This document shows, piece after piece, positions 16,808 through 25,056 of a stretch of 64,000 bases of DNA (position 1 is the stretch's first letter; each line of letters opens with the position of its first letter). Where the stretch lies: NCBI GenBank assembly GCA_024711125.1, contig JANJTM010000001.1, forward strand, positions 1 through 64,000. The letters run 5' to 3'. The DNA comes from Rhodothermales bacterium. GTDB lineage: Bacteria > Bacteroidota > Rhodothermia > Rhodothermales > UBA10348. The translations under genes were made by a program, and so were the position numbers. The notes beneath the pieces are model-generated. The model was given only the letters and a program-made list of their open reading frames with translations, had not been told where the DNA came from and did not search any database.

Positions 16808-16900
16808 GACCGAATGCAACGTACTGGGCGGGCTTGTCCAACCGGATCCGGGGCCCCGGGGTTTCCGACCGGCCGCCTTGGCTCCCCACCGGAATGCGGA

Positions 16901-16934
16901 CGCGCCGCCCCCCGGGACACCGGGAGGCGGCGCG
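16901..16934 (-). terminator. GC-rich hairpin downstream of repeat-protein gene
   Basis: CGCGCCGCC pairs with GGCGGCGCG (nine bases) and the inside can extend the stem through CCCGG/CCGGG. It lies 28 bases past the stop of the gene ending at 16962 and upstream of hrcA. There is no T run on the minus strand, so termination efficiency is uncertain. Confidence 0.5.
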
Positions 16935-16961
16935 CCGCCGCACGTCACGCCGCAGGGTCCG

Positions 16962-18575
16962 TCAGCGGACGCGCTGGATCGAACTCCGGCGATCGAACCG
17001 CAGCTCGGCTCCGCCGCGCGTATCGAACGACCAGGTGTCCTCCTGGGTCAGCGGTTCCCCGTTCCAGGCGCGGTCCGAACGCCCGCCGTAGTAGGCGTCG
17101 TAGTCGTCGGTGCGGGCACTCAACGCCTCGACCCCGTAGTCCCACAACCATCCGTCGCGGTCCGGCAGCAGGGAGACGGGGACCATCGCGCCGTACCCTT
17201 CCGGGTCGAAGAAACGACTCCGGCGGATCGGTTCGACGCGGTTCCGCCCGAGATCCACGGCCCCGGCACGGTAGCCGTCCTCGACCCGGTAGTCGTCCAT
17301 CACCCATCCGTCATAGGGACGGGTGGCGATGATTTCGAAGCCGACGAACGGATCCCCCATGAGGAAGATGTCCTGGTCGAATTCCACCGCGCCGTCGCGA
17401 TACACCGTCGCGTCGATGCGGGAAAGGTTGTCCGGCAGGCGATCGACATAGCCCAGGTAGCGGCCGTCGTCGTAGATCTCGACCCGCTCGATGCGGATCG
17501 CGATCGACGCCCGGTCATCGGTGGCGTAGCGCACGCGATGGCTGTAGACGGTCTCCACCTCGATGTTCGACCAGTCCCGGCGGCTGCCCCAACCCACCTC
17601 GATGCGGTAGGTCTGGCGGTAGCGGTACACCGGCGCCCACGCCCGCTCGTAGCGGATCAGCCACGGCCACTCGATGTGCACGTGGATGCGCGGCCAGTGC
17701 ACGCGCAGGTACGTCGGCGTGTAGACGCGCACGGGCGGCCGCCACCAGTAGCGCGGGTACCATACCGTGCGGTCCCATCGGGCGGCATGGTACGTCGGGC
17801 GCCAGTCCGGGCGCGTCAGGACCGAGCGCCCGCCGACCACCCGGCGGTTGTCGTACGGGTTGACGGAACGCTCGCGTCCGATCACCTGGCGACCTCCGTC
17901 GATGACCGGGCGATCGCGGCCCACCGTCGAGCGCGAGTCGCGCACGGTGCGGTCGGAACCGATGACCGGTCGCTCCGAGCCCACGGCGACGCGGCCCCCT
18001 CCGGCCTCACGGCCCTGGCCGCTCGGTATGCGCCCGTCGCGAACCGACCGATCGGTCGGCACCGTGACGTCACGCCCCCCGCTGCTTCCGCGGGACGGCG
18101 TATCGACCGACGGACGGGTCTGCCGACGCGTCGGGTCGGAGATGGCCGGGACGGATCCTCTGGACGGAGCATCGACACGCGCCGACTCCCGCGTGCGGGT
18201 CGGCGTGTCGACCCGCGGCGCGGTCGAGCGCGACGGCGCCGGCCGGGTGGCGGGCGCCGAAACCCGCGGCGCGGTCGAGCGCGACGGCGCCTGCCGGGTG
18301 GATGGGGCCGAAACCCGCGGAGCGGTCGAGCGCGACGGCGCCTGCCGGGTGGATGGGGCCGAAACCCGCGGAGCGGGCTGGGAACGGCCAGGGGACACGG
18401 TTCCGCGGGATGCCGACGAACCGCCGGTCGAGCGGCGCTCCACGCGCTGGGTCGTACTGCCCCGGGTCCGTTCGCTCTGCCTGGCGCCGGCAGGCGCAGC
18501 CGTGGCTACGCACAATGCCAGGCCGATCAGCAGGACGACGAGGGGGGATTGCATTCGATTTCGTCGGGTTGTCAT
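16962..18575 (-). CDS. Secreted Ser/Arg/Pro-rich repeat protein of unknown function
   Basis: About 537 residues. A signal peptide (MQSPLVVLLIGLALCVATAAPAGA) ends near residue 31. Residues 35-230 are low complexity, rich in Ser, Arg, Pro and Thr, including three 17-residue tandem copies built on APRVSAPSTRQAPSRST and a fourth partial. Residues 260-330 are strikingly rich in Trp, Tyr, Arg and Pro (YPRYWWRPPVRVYTP, HWPRIHVHIEWPW). The C-terminal 200 residues look globular with beta strands (YDDGRYLGYVDRLPDNLSRIDATVY). No catalytic motif recognised. The highly basic, disordered half suggests binding to polyanions such as LPS, DNA or peptidoglycan; this is a guess. An alternative start is the internal Met at 18552-18554. 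Confidence 0.6.
   Translation of the reverse strand: MTTRRNRMQSPLVVLLIGLALCVATAAPAGARQSERTRGSTTQRVERRSTGGSSASRGTVSPGRSQPAPRVSAPSTRQAPSRSTAPRVSAPSTRQAPSRSTAPRVSAPATRPAPSRSTAPRVDTPTRTRESARVDAPSRGSVPAISDPTRRQTRPSVDTPSRGSSGGRDVTVPTDRSVRDGRIPSGQGREAGGGRVAVGSERPVIGSDRTVRDSRSTVGRDRPVIDGGRQVIGRERSVNPYDNRRVVGGRSVLTRPDWRPTYHAARWDRTVWYPRYWWRPPVRVYTPTYLRVHWPRIHVHIEWPWLIRYERAWAPVYRYRQTYRIEVGWGSRRDWSNIEVETVYSHRVRYATDDRASIAIRIERVEIYDDGRYLGYVDRLPDNLSRIDATVYRDGAVEFDQDIFLMGDPFVGFEIIATRPYDGWVMDDYRVEDGYRAGAVDLGRNRVEPIRRSRFFDPEGYGAMVPVSLLPDRDGWLWDYGVEALSARTDDYDAYYGGRSDRAWNGEPLTQEDTWSFDTRGGAELRFDRRSSIQRVR
18211..18380. repeat. 51-bp tandem repeat inside the Ser/Arg-rich gene
   Basis: Three in-frame copies of a 51-base unit (18211-18261, 18262-18312, 18313-18363) followed by a partial fourth copy. 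Copies two and three are nearly identical; copy one differs at several bases. Each encodes 17 residues (APRVSAP[SA]TR[QP]APSRST). In-frame length means copy number can change without breaking the protein. Confidence 0.9.
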
Positions 18576-18724
18576 GATCCACCTCGACCGGTTGATGTGG
18601 AAGGCTTCGGTTCGGACCCTGCCCGAAACCCGATACAAAGCCGTGCCACGACGGTCGGGGCGCGAAATCAGGCTCCTGTGATGGATTACGTCACCCGACC
18701 CTGCGCTCTCACCCGTACGGACCG

Positions 18725-18731
18725 TATACAA
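18725..18731 (+). promoter_or_regulatory. Possible -10 element for sppA
   Basis: TATACAA lies in otherwise GC-rich intergenic DNA about 73 bases before the sppA start. It resembles other TATA-type elements found upstream of several genes in this window. No matching -35 box stands out. Confidence 0.3.
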
Positions 18732-18803
18732 TCGAGGACATCCGTCCAACGGGCACCCAATTCCGTCGACCTGCGTATACGGCGACCCATTCCGCCCTGC
18801 TTC

Positions 18804-20615
18804 ATGCGATTCCTATCGACCCTCGCCGCCGCCGTGCTCGGCACCCTCATCGCACTCGGCCTGGTCTTCTTCATCGGCCTGGTGTTCCTGTTCGGGCTCG
18901 CCGCGGCCGGCGACGCCACCCCGGCCGTCCGGACCGGATCGATCCTGGTGGCCGATCTGTCGGGCGCCTGGCCGGAAGCCGTTTCGGGCGACCCCCTCGC
19001 GGCCGCCTTCGGCGGCGAGGCCAGGCTGGACCTTCACGACGTGACCGGGGCGTTCAGGAAGGCGGCATCCGACCCGCGCATCGAAGGGGTCTGGCTCCGG
19101 ATCGGTTCACCGGCGTCGGGCTGGGCCTCGCTGGACGCCGTGCGCCGCGCCATCGATTCGCTTCGGGTGACCGGCAAACCGGTGTACGCGACGTCGGCCG
19201 ACTACTTCATGGCCGAGAACGGCTACTTTCTCGCGTCGGCCGCCGATTCGGTGTTTCTCGAGGAGGAGGCGCTCTTTGAATTCAACGGGTTCAGCCTGGA
19301 AGTCCTCTTCTACCACCGCATGCTGGAGAAGCTGGGAGTGAAGCCCCAGGCCATCCGAGCAGGATCGTACAAGGGAGCCGTCGAACCGTTTACGAGGGAC
19401 GATCTTTCGCTGGAGAACGAACTCCAGCTCGGCGCCATCGCGCGGGATACCGAGGAGCGGTTCGTGCGAGAGGTCGCGTCACGACGGGGCATCGAGCCGG
19501 CGGCACTGCGGTCCCTCATGCAGAACGGTGGCACGTTCACGGCACGCGAGGCCCTCGAACACGGTCTCGTGGACGGCATGGCGTACAAGGACGAGGTCGA
19601 GGACCTGTTCCGCAGGCGTCTCGGACAGGACGACGGGGAGCGCCTGCGCACCGTATCGCTCGCCACGTATGCACGGGTCCCCGCCGAGCAGGCCGGTATC
19701 CGCACCTCCGGCCGCGACGAGATCGCGGTCGTCATGGCCGAGGGCGACATCGTCGCGGGCAAGGGCGGAATCTCGCCGCTCGGGGGCTCCGGGGCGCTGG
19801 GGTCGGAAACCCTGATCGCCGCCCTTCGGGACGCCCGCGAGGCCGAGTCGGTGAAGGCCGTGGTGCTCCGCATCAATTCGCCGGGCGGGTTCGCGCCCGC
19901 GGCGGATGCCATGCTGCGGGAGATTGAACTCCTCCGTGCCGAGAAGCCGGTCTTCGTGTCCATGGGCGACCTCGCCGCATCGGGCGGGTACTGGATCGCC
20001 ACCGCGGCCGACACCGTCGTCGCCGAAGCGCTCACCCTCACCGGATCCATCGGCGTCTTTTCGCTGATGTTCGACGGATCCGGACTGCTCGAGGATCGCC
20101 TCGGCATCACGTCGGACGTCGTCACGACGGCCCCCTCGGCCGACATGATGTCGATGCTGCGCCCGTTGACCTCCGCCGAAACCGGGCGCCTCGAGGCGTC
20201 GATCGATCGGACGTACGCGAACTTCCTCGACAAGGTAGCCTCGGCACGCGGTATGACCCCGGAGGCCGTCGATGCGGTGGCCCAGGGACGGGTCTGGACG
20301 GGCACTTCGGCCGTCGGCGCGGGGCTGGTGGACGTTCTCGGCGGACTGGACACGGCGGTCGCCCTTGCCGCCGAGCGCGTCGGTCTCGCCGAAGGCGCGT
20401 ATCGCACCCGGGAGTTTCCGCGCAAGAAGACCTTCGTCGAGCAGCTGACCGAATCCCTCGAAGGCCGCGCCCTGGCGTTCGCGGCGTCGCGGGGACCTCT
20501 TGCCGGCCTGGCCCCCGCCGACCCGGTGTTGCGCGCGCTGGCCGACCTGCGACGCCTGTCGGCCGGCGGAGGATCGGTCCAGGCTCGCCTTCCGTTCTCG
20601 TTATCGGTGCGTTAG
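18804..20615 (+). CDS. sppA: Signal peptide peptidase SppA, 67K type (protease IV)
   Basis: A 603-residue membrane-bound serine protease with the Ser/Lys dyad and tandem S49 domains. A single N-terminal membrane helix (residues 5-34). The N-terminal domain holds the general-base Lys in IRAGSYKGAVEPF near residue 190; the C-terminal domain holds the nucleophile Ser in GDLAASGGYWIA near residue 393, preceded by RINSPGG. Both are intact. SppA degrades cleaved signal peptides in the membrane. The gene faces gpmI tail to tail and the two stop codons overlap by two bases. Confidence 0.95.
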   Translation: MRFLSTLAAAVLGTLIALGLVFFIGLVFLFGLAAAGDATPAVRTGSILVADLSGAWPEAVSGDPLAAAFGGEARLDLHDVTGAFRKAASDPRIEGVWLRIGSPASGWASLDAVRRAIDSLRVTGKPVYATSADYFMAENGYFLASAADSVFLEEEALFEFNGFSLEVLFYHRMLEKLGVKPQAIRAGSYKGAVEPFTRDDLSLENELQLGAIARDTEERFVREVASRRGIEPAALRSLMQNGGTFTAREALEHGLVDGMAYKDEVEDLFRRRLGQDDGERLRTVSLATYARVPAEQAGIRTSGRDEIAVVMAEGDIVAGKGGISPLGGSGALGSETLIAALRDAREAESVKAVVLRINSPGGFAPAADAMLREIELLRAEKPVFVSMGDLAASGGYWIATAADTVVAEALTLTGSIGVFSLMFDGSGLLEDRLGITSDVVTTAPSADMMSMLRPLTSAETGRLEASIDRTYANFLDKVASARGMTPEAVDAVAQGRVWTGTSAVGAGLVDVLGGLDTAVALAAERVGLAEGAYRTREFPRKKTFVEQLTESLEGRALAFAASRGPLAGLAPADPVLRALADLRRLSAGGGSVQARLPFSLSVR

Positions 20616-22129
20616 ACCAGCACGTCGCCCGTCATGTCGGCGGGCGGCTCCAGGCCCATCAGCGCGAGAATCGTCGGCGCGACGTCGCCCAGTTTTCCCG
20701 GGCGGATCGGTCCGTGGAACCCGTCCTTGAGGACGAGGTGCGGAACGAGGGCGGTCGTGTGCGCCGTGTTGGGTGAGCCGTCGGGATTGCGCATGCGGTC
20801 GGCGTTGCCGTGATCGGCGATGATCGTCACGCCGTAACCCGCCGAACGGGCGGCCTCCACGATCGTCCGTGTCCCCGCGTCCACGGTCTCCACCGCCCGC
20901 ACCGCGGCTTCGAACACCCCGGTGTGACCCACCATGTCGGGGTTGGCGAAGTTGACGACCGCGAAGTGCACCGGCTCCTCGACGAGCGAGCGGGCGACCC
21001 GATCGGCCAGCTCCGGCGCGCTCATCTCGGGCTGCAGGTCGTAGGTGGCCACCTTCGGGGACGGGACGAGGATGCGGTGCTCTCCCGCGAACGGTTCCTC
21101 CCGTCCGCCCGAGAAGAAGAACGTCACGTGCGGATACTTTTCGGTCTCGGCCGCACGCAGCTGCCGGCCGCCGAGGGAGGAGATCACTTCCCCGATCGTG
21201 CGCTCGAGGTTCACCTTGCGAAAGGCCACCTCGCAGGGAAACGTCTCGTCGTATGGGGTGAAGGTCGCGTAGTACAGGTCGCGCGGCACCTTCCGCTCGA
21301 AACCCGGAAATCCGTCCTCCAGGAACGCGCGTGTCAGCTGCCGCCCACGGTCTGCGCGGAAATTGAAGAAGACGATGGAATCGCCGTCGCCGATGCGCCC
21401 CTCGACGCCGTCGACGACACACGGCCTCACGAACTCGTCGGTGACCCCGTCGGCGTAGGACGCTTCGAGCGCGGCCCGGGGCGACGCGAACAGGGCGCCC
21501 GTTCCCTCGACCAAAAGGTCCCACGCAAGGCGGACGCGCTCCCAGCGCTTGTCCCGGTCCATCGCGTAGTAACGACCGATGACGGTCGCGATGCGGCCGC
21601 GCGCTCCGACGGTGCGTTCGAATCGGTCGACGTAGGCCACGCCGGCACGGGGATCGGTATCGCGTCCGTCGGTGAAGGCGTGTACCAGTACCCGGTCGCG
21701 ATCGAGTCCGGATTTCGCCGCGAGCTGTACCAGCGCTTCCAGGTGGTCGAGCGAGGAGTGCACGCCTCCGTCCGAGAAGAGACCCAGGAGGTGGAGGCGG
21801 GTACCGCGTTCCCGGGCGTGCCGACAGGCCGCCAGCAGCACTTCATTCCGATCGAACCCGCCGAGCGCGATTTCCCGGTCGATGCGTGTGATGTCCTGGT
21901 AGACCACGCGTCCGGCGCCGAGATTCATGTGCCCGACCTCGGAGTTGCCCATCTGCCCCTCCGGAAGGCCTACCGCCAGGCCCGACGCTTCCAGCGTGGA
22001 GTGCGGAACCGTCGCGAAGAGGTGATCCAGGTACGGTTTCCGGGCTGCGTGGATCGCGCTCACCGAGGGGTCGGTGGCGATTCCGTATCCGTCGAGTATG
22101 AGCAGGAGGTGTCGCTGGTCGTCTCGCAT
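20612..22129 (-). CDS. gpmI: 2,3-bisphosphoglycerate-independent phosphoglycerate mutase
   Basis: A 505-residue enzyme of the alkaline phosphatase superfamily. Seen are LLILDGYG (first metal Asp near residue 13), GNSEVGHMNLGAGR with the phosphorylated Ser near residue 63, HAFTDGRDT near residue 130, the catalytic His-rich VTFFFSGGREEPFAGEHR region, NFANPDMVGHTG, and IADHGNAD near residue 450 with metal ligands. It converts 3- to 2-phosphoglycerate in glycolysis, using two Mn ions and no bisphosphoglycerate. The start was placed at MRDDQRHLLL, next to the first catalytic strand, instead of a GC-rich longer frame. Divergent from the DUF4105 gene. Confidence 0.95.
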   Translation of the reverse strand: MRDDQRHLLLILDGYGIATDPSVSAIHAARKPYLDHLFATVPHSTLEASGLAVGLPEGQMGNSEVGHMNLGAGRVVYQDITRIDREIALGGFDRNEVLLAACRHARERGTRLHLLGLFSDGGVHSSLDHLEALVQLAAKSGLDRDRVLVHAFTDGRDTDPRAGVAYVDRFERTVGARGRIATVIGRYYAMDRDKRWERVRLAWDLLVEGTGALFASPRAALEASYADGVTDEFVRPCVVDGVEGRIGDGDSIVFFNFRADRGRQLTRAFLEDGFPGFERKVPRDLYYATFTPYDETFPCEVAFRKVNLERTIGEVISSLGGRQLRAAETEKYPHVTFFFSGGREEPFAGEHRILVPSPKVATYDLQPEMSAPELADRVARSLVEEPVHFAVVNFANPDMVGHTGVFEAAVRAVETVDAGTRTIVEAARSAGYGVTIIADHGNADRMRNPDGSPNTAHTTALVPHLVLKDGFHGPIRPGKLGDVAPTILALMGLEPPADMTGDVLV

Positions 22130-22335
22130 CGCTTCGGGCGCGTTGTCGCGGGTGTGCGCAGACCGATGCCGAGCGCGACCCTTCGCGCCCACCGGTCCGG
22201 GCCGTCCGAAAGTACGGGCCCGAGGGGGCGTCGTTCACGCACCCGGAGCCCCATCCCGTCGATCTTCTCGCAGAATCGGAACGGGACCACGCCGTAGATT
22301 GCGCGCCGACCGAGCCGGGATCCCCGTACCGACGC

Positions 22336-23514
22336 ATGCTTCGTTTCCTCCTGCCGATCGTCGGCCTGCTGGCCGTCGGAGCCGCCCCCGCGGCATCCCA
22401 ACTGCCATCCCGCGTGTCCGGCTCGGCCGAGGTTTCGTTGATCACGGTCACCCCGGGTGACGCGCTCTATTCCCTGTTCGGGCATTCGGCCATCCGGGTC
22501 CACGACCGCGTATCGGGCCTCGACGTGGTATTCAACTACGGCACCTTCGACTTCACGACGCCGTGGTTCGTACCGAAATTCGTGCACGGCGCGCTGGACT
22601 ACCAGTTGTCGGCCTCCTCGATGGCCGCCCTGCTGTACGGTGCCGGGGCGGAACGGCGGGGGGTCGTGGAGCACCTCCTTCGGCTGGACTCCCTGGAGGT
22701 GGAACGGCTCTGGAACGCACTCACCGTGAACTACGCCCCGGAGAACCGCACCTATCGCTACGATTTCTTCTTCGACAACTGCTCCACGCGTATCCGCGAC
22801 ATCGTCGACCGCTCCGTTTCGCCTGACTGGGCGGAAGGCGAACCGAACGGGCCGACCCTTCGCCACCTGCTCCGCCCCTACACTGCCCATCGACCCTGGA
22901 CGGGTGTCGGCATCGACCTGCTGCTGGGATCCGTGACCGACCGTGCCGCGACGTCGCAGGAGCGCATGTTCCTTCCGGACGGGCTCGACGCTGCCTTCCT
23001 GTCTGCGAGCGGTAGCCACGGCGGGTCACTCGTCTTGCGCACGGATACGCTGCTCGCGTTTCCGGAGCGGAACGCCGTGCGACGGGGAGGCCCGTGGCCG
23101 GCGCTCGTCGCCGGTCTGTTGCTCCTTGCCGCGATCGGGGTGCCGTCGATCCGGCCTCGAACCCGCGGGAGGGTGACGGGCGCCGACCGGGCAGCTCTCG
23201 CGGTGCTCGGTTGCGTGGGCATCGTACTCTGGTTCCTGACGTTCTTTTCGCTGCATGCGGCGATGGCGAAGAACCTCAACGTGCTCTGGGCGCTGCCCCT
23301 CCACCTGCCGGTCGCATTCCTTGGACGTCGGCTCCTGGTCCGCATCGGCGCCTGGTGGTTCCCGGTCACGGCGTTCCTGGCCGCCGCGTGGTTGGCGGCG
23401 GTTTTCGCCGGCATCCAGTCGGCGCCGGTGCCCATCGCGCTCCTGGTCGCAGCGATTTTCGCGCGGTCGGCCGTGTTGGCCGTCGGAACGCGGGCTACGG
23501 CCGGGACCGCCTGA
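22336..23514 (+). CDS. DUF4105 / Lnb-type periplasmic domain membrane protein
   Basis: A 392-residue protein. A signal peptide or first membrane helix (residues 1-22) precedes a periplasmic domain of about 230 residues with the DUF4105 pattern: GDALYSLFGHSAIRVHD near residue 45, VFNYGTFDF near residue 65, and YRYDFFFDNCSTRIRDI near residue 142. The conserved His, Asn and Cys of this family resemble papain-like NlpC/Lnb catalytic residues. The C-terminal third has four membrane helices (about 255-390). Fold similarity suggests a hydrolase acting on lipid or peptide amide bonds, but this is inferred. It is 206 bases from gpmI on the opposite strand. Confidence 0.8.
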   Translation: MLRFLLPIVGLLAVGAAPAASQLPSRVSGSAEVSLITVTPGDALYSLFGHSAIRVHDRVSGLDVVFNYGTFDFTTPWFVPKFVHGALDYQLSASSMAALLYGAGAERRGVVEHLLRLDSLEVERLWNALTVNYAPENRTYRYDFFFDNCSTRIRDIVDRSVSPDWAEGEPNGPTLRHLLRPYTAHRPWTGVGIDLLLGSVTDRAATSQERMFLPDGLDAAFLSASGSHGGSLVLRTDTLLAFPERNAVRRGGPWPALVAGLLLLAAIGVPSIRPRTRGRVTGADRAALAVLGCVGIVLWFLTFFSLHAAMAKNLNVLWALPLHLPVAFLGRRLLVRIGAWWFPVTAFLAAAWLAAVFAGIQSAPVPIALLVAAIFARSAVLAVGTRATAGTA

Positions 23515-23541
23515 CCGGCGAGCCGGACGAGGGCTCCCCGG

Positions 23542-24684
23542 TCAGGCGAGGGCCTCTTCCCACGCGGCCCGGATTCCGGCCAGCATCCGTTCCTTCCGGA
23601 ACCCGTCGTCGAACCGCCGACGTCCGGCCGCACCCAACGCATCAGCCCGGCCCGGATCGGCCAGGAGGCTCGTTATCGCCGCGCCCAATGCCTCCGGGTC
23701 GTCGGGCGGCACGACCGTGCCCGTTTCCCCGTGCCGGTTGACCCACGGCACTCCCGATCCCTCGATGCGCGTCGAAACAACGGGTTTGGACCACGCCATG
23801 GCCTCGAGCTGAACGAGTCCGAACGCCTCGACGCGCGACACCGAGGGCAGCACGAACAGGGCACACGCCTCGAAGAGCGCACGAACCCGCCCGTCCTCGA
23901 GCCCACCGGGCAGCAGAACCCGGTCCGCCAGACCCTGCTCGCGGACGAGCCGCTCGAGCGACCCGGAGAGCGGACCCGTGCCGGCGACGACCACCGCGAC
24001 ATCCTCCGGCAGCCGGTGCGCCGCCTGGACCAGCCGATCGAATCCCTTGTACCATACGAGCCGACCGAGCGCCAGCACGAAGCGCCGGCCCGAGACGAGG
24101 CCACGTACCCATGCGCGGTCCGGTTCGGTCGGGGGAAGGGTCGTCGGATCCTCGATTCCCAGCGGGATCACGCGGACCCTGTCCTTGCGCCGGCGAAGTC
24201 CGGGCGAAGCGGCCGCATACGCCTCGCTCGTCGCGAGCACGAGCCTGCACCGCCGCAAAGCCCATCGGTGGAGGGGGGCCAGGATGTGCCTGAGCAGCCG
24301 CTGCCGCTCGACGTCCATGTGCCAGTGCAGCACCACGCGGGGACCGGAGCCGAGCAACGCGAGAACGATCAGGCCCCACGGATTCGGCATGTGCACGTGC
24401 ACGAGGTCGAACGAGCGACGGTGGCGGATCGCCCAGGGCAGCATGGACAGGGCAATCGGAGCCGAACGAACCGTCAGTTCCGTCCGGAAACGGAGTACCC
24501 CCCGCCCGTCGTCGGACGCGCCGGAAGGATCGCCGCCGTCGAAGCAGGCCACCACGCTGGCCCCGGCGTCGGCCAGCGCAAGACGATGGAGGTCCTCCGT
24601 TATGCGCTCGGTTCCGCCCTGGACCGGCGGATAGTACTTGCCGAGGTGCAGGATGCGTGACGACGGCAGGCGGGACTGGGACAT
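23542..24684 (-). CDS. Glycosyltransferase family 4 (GT-B fold)
   Basis: A 380-residue glycosyltransferase. Typical features: RILHLGKYYPPVQGGTERI at the N-terminus with the acceptor-side GG motif, FDLVHVHMPNPWG near residue 100, VIPLGIEDP near residue 175, and the donor-binding E-x7-E motif (EAFGLVQLEAMAWSKPVV) near residue 290. It likely adds a sugar to a surface polysaccharide or lipid carrier. An upstream Met at 24708 would add eight residues. It stands alone between the convergent DUF4105 gene and the tRNA genes. Confidence 0.88.
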   Translation of the reverse strand: MSQSRLPSSRILHLGKYYPPVQGGTERITEDLHRLALADAGASVVACFDGGDPSGASDDGRGVLRFRTELTVRSAPIALSMLPWAIRHRRSFDLVHVHMPNPWGLIVLALLGSGPRVVLHWHMDVERQRLLRHILAPLHRWALRRCRLVLATSEAYAAASPGLRRRKDRVRVIPLGIEDPTTLPPTEPDRAWVRGLVSGRRFVLALGRLVWYKGFDRLVQAAHRLPEDVAVVVAGTGPLSGSLERLVREQGLADRVLLPGGLEDGRVRALFEACALFVLPSVSRVEAFGLVQLEAMAWSKPVVSTRIEGSGVPWVNRHGETGTVVPPDDPEALGAAITSLLADPGRADALGAAGRRRFDDGFRKERMLAGIRAAWEEALA

Positions 24685-24785
24685 GCCGGTTCCTCGTGGG
24701 CGGCTCATGCCCGTGACGGTTGCTCCGGGGCCGGAAGGCCAGGTATGCAGAACGCCCCGGAGGCCGGGCCCCCGGGGCGTTCCTG

Positions 24786-24858
24786 TACCGCGTACGGGAT
24801 TCGAACCCGTGTTACCGCCGTGAAAGGGCGACGTCCTGGACCCCTAGACGAACGCGGC
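24786..24858 (-). tRNA. tRNA-Glu (UUC)
   Basis: The minus strand folds into a 73-base cloverleaf: acceptor GCCGCGT / ACGCGGT, T-arm GGTTCGAATCC, and anticodon arm CGCCC-TTTCACG with anticodon TTC. The first pair is G-U. CCA is not encoded. It follows tRNA-His by about 30 bases on the same strand. Confidence 0.93.
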
Positions 24859-24888
24859 ATTCCGACGCCGGAGGCCCCGGCGCGGGAG

Positions 24889-24963
24889 GGTGACCGATGG
24901 GATTTGAACCCACGACCTCCAGGGCCACAACCTGGCGCTCTAACCTGCTGAGCTACGGTCACC
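24889..24963 (-). tRNA. tRNA-His (GUG)
   Basis: A 75-base cloverleaf on the minus strand with anticodon stem CCAGG / CCTGG and loop TTGTGGC, anticodon GTG. The extra G at position -1, paired to the C discriminator, is encoded, as expected for bacterial tRNA-His. T-arm GGTTCAAATCC. It is upstream of and probably cotranscribed with tRNA-Glu. Confidence 0.95.
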
Positions 24964-25056
24964 GTATGTATCGGCAGACAAGAAAAATACGCTTCCTGTC
25001 GCACGGCTTCAACAGGGCACCGGAAAGCGCCGATGAAGAATCCCCGGACCGACGTG

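Noticed and set aside
16808-16961. CIRCE element upstream of hrcA
   Set aside because: No TTAGCACTC / GAGTGCTAA pair or near match could be found; only a GC hairpin is present.
18211-18380. Could the 51-bp repeats be a CRISPR array?
   Set aside because: The copies are directly adjacent without spacers and code for in-frame protein repeats.
16680-18803. Long plus-strand frame ahead of sppA
   Set aside because: It runs antisense through hrcA and the repeat-rich gene; SppA homology begins only at 18804.
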